DNA of 24,687 nt, from assembly GCA_964374095.1 (NCBI GenBank), contig CAYJXJ010000055.1:1-24687 (forward strand), in the 5' to 3' direction. Positions 21,810 through 24,687 of the stretch are shown here, piece by piece (positions within the stretch are counted from its first letter, which is position 1; every line of letters begins with the position of its first letter). The translations under genes and the position numbers were made by a program. Under the pieces are notes generated by a model that saw only the letters and a list, made by a program, of their open reading frames with translations, searched no databases and was not told where the DNA came from. Source of the stretch: CAYJXJ01 sp964374095 (GTDB lineage Bacteria; Elusimicrobiota; Elusimicrobia; UBA1565; UBA9628).

Positions 21810-23380
21810 GCGCGGGCGCCGCGGGCCGAAGCTTGTTCGAGCGGGGCCGCTACCGGGAGAGCCTCGCGTGGCTGCGCCGCGCCGCGGCCGAGAACCCGCG
21901 CGACGGCGATTCCCGCGCCCTCCTCGCCATGGCCCTGCGCCTCTGCGGCCGGCCGCGGGAGGCGCTGCGGGAACTGAAGGGGCCCGCGGGGGCCGGGTGC
22001 GCGGCGGGGGCAAGGTCGCTCACGGAGGCCGCGGCCCTCAAGGATCTGGGGCGGCTGGAGGAGTCGCTGGCCGCCTGCGGCCGGGCCGAGGCCGCGGGCG
22101 CGGCCGGGGCCGCGCTCTTCGAACTGCGGGGGGACGTCGAGACCGCGCTGGGCCTGCCCGCCGAGGCGGCCGATTCTCTCGAGCGCGCCGCGGACATCGA
22201 TCGGGGACCGCGCCTTCTGGAGAAAGCGGCCGCGGCCTGCGCCGCGGCGGGCTATCCGGCCGCCGGCCTTTCACGGGCTCGCGCCGCCCTGAGCGGCGAG
22301 CCGGGCCGGGAGCTCTCGGGACGCCTGGCCCGCGAGTTGGGGGCCCGGCTTCGCCCGCCTCCCGGAGGCGGGGCAAGGCTGCTGGCCGCGGTGGATCCGC
22401 GGCTTGAGTTGTTGGGGTTGGTGTGGGCCCTCGGCGCGGGCTCCCGGCGCGACGCGCCCTTCGTCTTGCGCGGCGTCGATCCCTACGCCCGCCTGGTGTC
22501 CCGGCGCTTCCGCTCCATGAGCGGGCATCCCGCCGTGCGGCTGCTGGCCGCGGCGCGGCGCGGCGGCCTGACCGCCGCGGGCGCGCAGCGGTCTCTCCTC
22601 ACCCTGGGCGCCCCGCCGCTGCTGGAATCGGGCTCTCCCGAGGAGGGGGCGGGGCGTCCCGAAGTGCTCGAGGCCCTGAGCAGCTTCGCCCGCGGCTCGC
22701 ACTTCATGCGCTTCTTTCGTTCCCAGAAGCCGCGCTATGAGCGATGGGCGCGGGATGTCGGCGAGCAGACGGCGCGTCTGCGCGATGTCGAGCGCCTCTC
22801 GCGCTACGCGCGGCTCCCAGCGCGGGCGCGCTACACCCTGGCCCTCTCGCCCCTGATGGACCCCGGCGGGGGCGGCGGCTTGAATCACGTATTTTGGGAC
22901 GGCGCGGCCGGGGAGTGGAGCATCGTGAGCACCGTGGGGCCGAGCGCCGGCGGGGGCGAGACCCGTTTTGACTACGCGGGCCTGCGCTGGGCCGTCTGGC
23001 ACGAGCTGGGCCACGTGCTGCTCGACGATCGGCTCGAGCCCCACCGCGGCCTCCTGCGGCGCACGCGCTGGCTCCTCGGCGGGGGCTCTCCCCGCTACCG
23101 CACCTGGGAGCAGACGGTGCGGGAGCACATGGCCCAGGGCCTGGCGTCGCGCCTGGCGGTCCGGGCCGGGGCGCCGCGGCCGCGCGTGGATTTGCCGTTC
23201 CTGGACGCCTCGCGCTGGGCTTTCGAGAGGCACGAGAGGGCGCGGCCGCGCCGCGGTTTGGGCGCCGGGTTCGCCGCGCTCGTGAGCGCCTTCATCGCGC
23301 GGGCCGGGCGCGGCGTCGCGCCGCGGCCGGAGCGCCGCGCCGCCCCTGCGCAGCGTCAGCTGAGGGACGGACTCAGGTGA
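21806..23380 (+). CDS. TPR protein with C-terminal DUF4932-like zinc metallopeptidase domain
   Basis: The N-terminal 180 residues are TPR-like, starting GRSLFERGRYRESLAWL as in its operon neighbours. From about residue 195 the sequence changes to a domain beginning VDPRLELLGLVWAL, with SGHPAVRLL, the FARGSHFMRFFRSQKPRYERW block, ALSPLMDPGGGGGLNHVF and RWAVWHELGHVLL. HELGH at 399-403 is a gluzincin-type HExxH zinc site; a third ligand may be Glu in TWEQTVREHMAQ downstream. The block order agrees with my memory of DUF4932, a bacterial family of predicted metallopeptidases. No signal peptide is visible. The GTG at 21806 overlaps the previous stop; the longer frame from 21731 lies inside the upstream gene. 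The protein substrate is unknown. Confidence 0.78.
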   Translation: MSAGAAGRSLFERGRYRESLAWLRRAAAENPRDGDSRALLAMALRLCGRPREALRELKGPAGAGCAAGARSLTEAAALKDLGRLEESLAACGRAEAAGAAGAALFELRGDVETALGLPAEAADSLERAADIDRGPRLLEKAAAACAAAGYPAAGLSRARAALSGEPGRELSGRLARELGARLRPPPGGGARLLAAVDPRLELLGLVWALGAGSRRDAPFVLRGVDPYARLVSRRFRSMSGHPAVRLLAAARRGGLTAAGAQRSLLTLGAPPLLESGSPEEGAGRPEVLEALSSFARGSHFMRFFRSQKPRYERWARDVGEQTARLRDVERLSRYARLPARARYTLALSPLMDPGGGGGLNHVFWDGAAGEWSIVSTVGPSAGGGETRFDYAGLRWAVWHELGHVLLDDRLEPHRGLLRRTRWLLGGGSPRYRTWEQTVREHMAQGLASRLAVRAGAPRPRVDLPFLDASRWAFERHERARPRRGLGAGFAALVSAFIARAGRGVAPRPERRAAPAQRQLRDGLR

Positions 23381-24687
23381 GGCCCGCGGTCCCAAGCGAC
23401 GGGGTGTCCCTTTTCAACGCCGGCCGGCATGCTTCGGCGCTCGCCGCCTTCGAGCGCGGGCTGCGCCTCCGGCCAAGGTCGCCCGAGCTACGCCTTTTCA
23501 TGGGCCACTGCCTGGAGGCCCTCGGCCGCCGCGGCCGGGCCTTGCAGGCCTTCGAGGTCCTGCGTCGCCTGCGGCCCGGTTACGCGCCCGGCGCTCTGGC
23601 GCTCGCCGGGCTGCTCCGTCGCATGCGCCGTCTGGGAGCGGCCGAGGCCGCGGCGCGCCGAGGCCTGAGCGGCGCGCCGCGCAGCCGCGCGCTGCGCCAA
23701 GAGCTCGTGGGGATACTCCGGACCCGGGCCTTGGGGGCTCAAGCGCGAGAGCGGGTGGAAGAGGCGATCGCTCATTGGAAGCAAGTCCTGGCCCTGGATA
23801 AGAGCCACGCCGAGGCGAAAAAGGGGCTTGGGGAATTGCTGTGGAAGCGCGCCGTGGAGGCCGGCGCGACAGGCGACGCCGCGGCCGGGGGCTACCATGC
23901 GTGGGCGGGTCCGCAGTCCGGGGACCGTGACCGAGGCGTGGCGGCGGTTCCCTGGGAGGGCGATTCTTGGCACCGCATTGTCGCCCTCTCGGAGCGCGAG
24001 ACTTTCGCCGACGCGGCTCGCCTCATGCGGCGTCCGAACTACGGCGTGAAGGGACCGGTCTCGGCGGTCGAGCTCGCGCAGGCGGCCTTCCGGCTGGGTG
24101 ACTGGCCGACGGCGCGGCGGTGGTGCCGCCGAGCCCTGGGTTCCGGCTCCGACCCGGAGACGACCCTCGCGGTAGCCCGCATGTTGCGCGCCATGGGCCT
24201 CAAGGACCCGGCGCGGACCTGCATGCGCCGCGGCCTGAAACGGCCGCGCGGCGCGCCGGGTTTCTGCGCCAGGGCCGGGGCCGCTCTGGAGAGCATCGGG
24301 CTCTACGGCCGAGCCGCGCGCTTTTACGCCCACGCCTTGCGCCGCGACCCCCGCAATCCCGCGGCCTTGCTCGGACTGGGACGATTGCGCGCCTGGGCGG
24401 GAGATTTGGCCGGCGCCGGGGAGTTGAGCGGCCGGCTCATGCGCCTGGGCCGAGTCCCGCCGGAGGCCCTGACCCTGGCGGGCGCGGTCCGCGTGCTGCG
24501 GGGGGAGCCGCGGCGGGCGCTCGTCGTGCTGCGGGAAGGCCTGCGCCGTCCTCGGCCGGACCCGGAGGCCTTTCTCTGGGCCGCCGAGGCCGCGGCGGCG
24601 GTCGGCCGGACGGGGCGGGCCTTTCGGCTTTTGACCGCGGCGCAGCGGCGGGATGCCAACCCCCTGCTCGTCTCGCTCCTGCGTATC
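23377..24687 (+). CDS. TPR protein, cut by the window end
   Basis: The frame starts at a GTG that overlaps the stop of the metallopeptidase gene (GTGA) and stays open for all 437 codons to the edge. Its opening, GVSLFNAGRHASALAAFERG, matches the other TPR proteins of this operon, and it continues with LFMGHCLEALGRRGRALQAF, GALALAGLLRRMRRLGAAE and ELLWKRAVEAG, close to the 19686 protein. A linker with AWAGPQSGDRDRGVAAVPWE (about 183-202) precedes more TPR units (FRLGDWPTARRWCRRAL, IGLYGRAARFYAHAL). The part that would show whether it carries the shared C-terminal module lies outside the window. Codon use is like its neighbours. No signal peptide is seen. Confidence 0.75.
   Translation, partial: MRPAVPSDGVSLFNAGRHASALAAFERGLRLRPRSPELRLFMGHCLEALGRRGRALQAFEVLRRLRPGYAPGALALAGLLRRMRRLGAAEAAARRGLSGAPRSRALRQELVGILRTRALGAQARERVEEAIAHWKQVLALDKSHAEAKKGLGELLWKRAVEAGATGDAAAGGYHAWAGPQSGDRDRGVAAVPWEGDSWHRIVALSERETFADAARLMRRPNYGVKGPVSAVELAQAAFRLGDWPTARRWCRRALGSGSDPETTLAVARMLRAMGLKDPARTCMRRGLKRPRGAPGFCARAGAALESIGLYGRAARFYAHALRRDPRNPAALLGLGRLRAWAGDLAGAGELSGRLMRLGRVPPEALTLAGAVRVLRGEPRRALVVLREGLRRPRPDPEAFLWAAEAAAAVGRTGRAFRLLTAAQRRDANPLLVSLLRI

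Noticed and set aside
1..24687. CRISPR array, tRNA or rRNA genes
   Set aside because: I saw no regularly spaced short repeats and no tRNA or rRNA-like sequence. The 34-residue periodicity is that of TPR coding units.

Overview
This is a very GC-rich, almost gap-free bacterial segment. The longest stretch without a gene is 86 bp, and no rRNA, tRNA, CRISPR array or intact transposase gene was seen. I count 17 protein genes. The content is large tetratricopeptide-repeat (TPR) proteins, SAM-dependent methylases of the tetrapyrrole-methylase fold, a radical SAM protein, a GT-C-like membrane protein, an exported SGNH hydrolase and a metallopeptidase. This style recalls Elusimicrobiota or a similar high-GC environmental lineage, but no marker gene fixes the taxonomy and that is a guess.

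Layout. 59-4028 (+): methylase followed by a 1081-aa TPR protein. 3965-5065 (-): a compact TPR protein. 5146-10017 (+): a translationally coupled operon of SRPBCC/AHSA1 protein, radical SAM protein, TPR-methylase fusion and a second methylase. 10087-10428 (+): a lower-GC KilA-N fragment with a perfect 26-bp palindrome. 10469-13914 (+): a TPR-methylase fusion coupled to a GT-C-like membrane protein. 13800-15854 (-): a YGHP-type methylase followed by a nearly identical second copy of the compact TPR gene. 15941-24687 (+): TPR protein, exported SGNH hydrolase, TPR protein, TPR-DUF4932-like metallopeptidase, and a TPR protein cut by the window end; most of these overlap by 4 bp.

Main message. All five methylase domains in the window are fused to, or directly beside, a TPR gene. 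Their sequence plan (GxGxG-type loop, a GHP motif at the SAM site, a GISA/AVSS segment, a terminal IPP or VPP strand) is closest, from memory, to the borosin peptide alpha-N-methyltransferase branch of the tetrapyrrole-methylase family. The usual small borosin precursor is not visible. The best candidate for an undescribed system is therefore a TPR/borosin-like methylase module, in one place coupled to a radical SAM enzyme. One methylase carries a 37-residue C-terminal tail that is duplicated on the end of the neighbouring TPR protein, which might be substrate-like or simply a by-product of DNA duplication.

The DNA is also rearranged: a 1.08-kb TPR gene occurs twice with about 920 bp of apparent identity, the second copy is flanked by 119-bp direct repeats, and a REP-like double hairpin sits exactly at the junction of one TPR-methylase fusion. 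Several promoters place the -10 box 5-6 nt before the start codon, which implies leaderless mRNAs.
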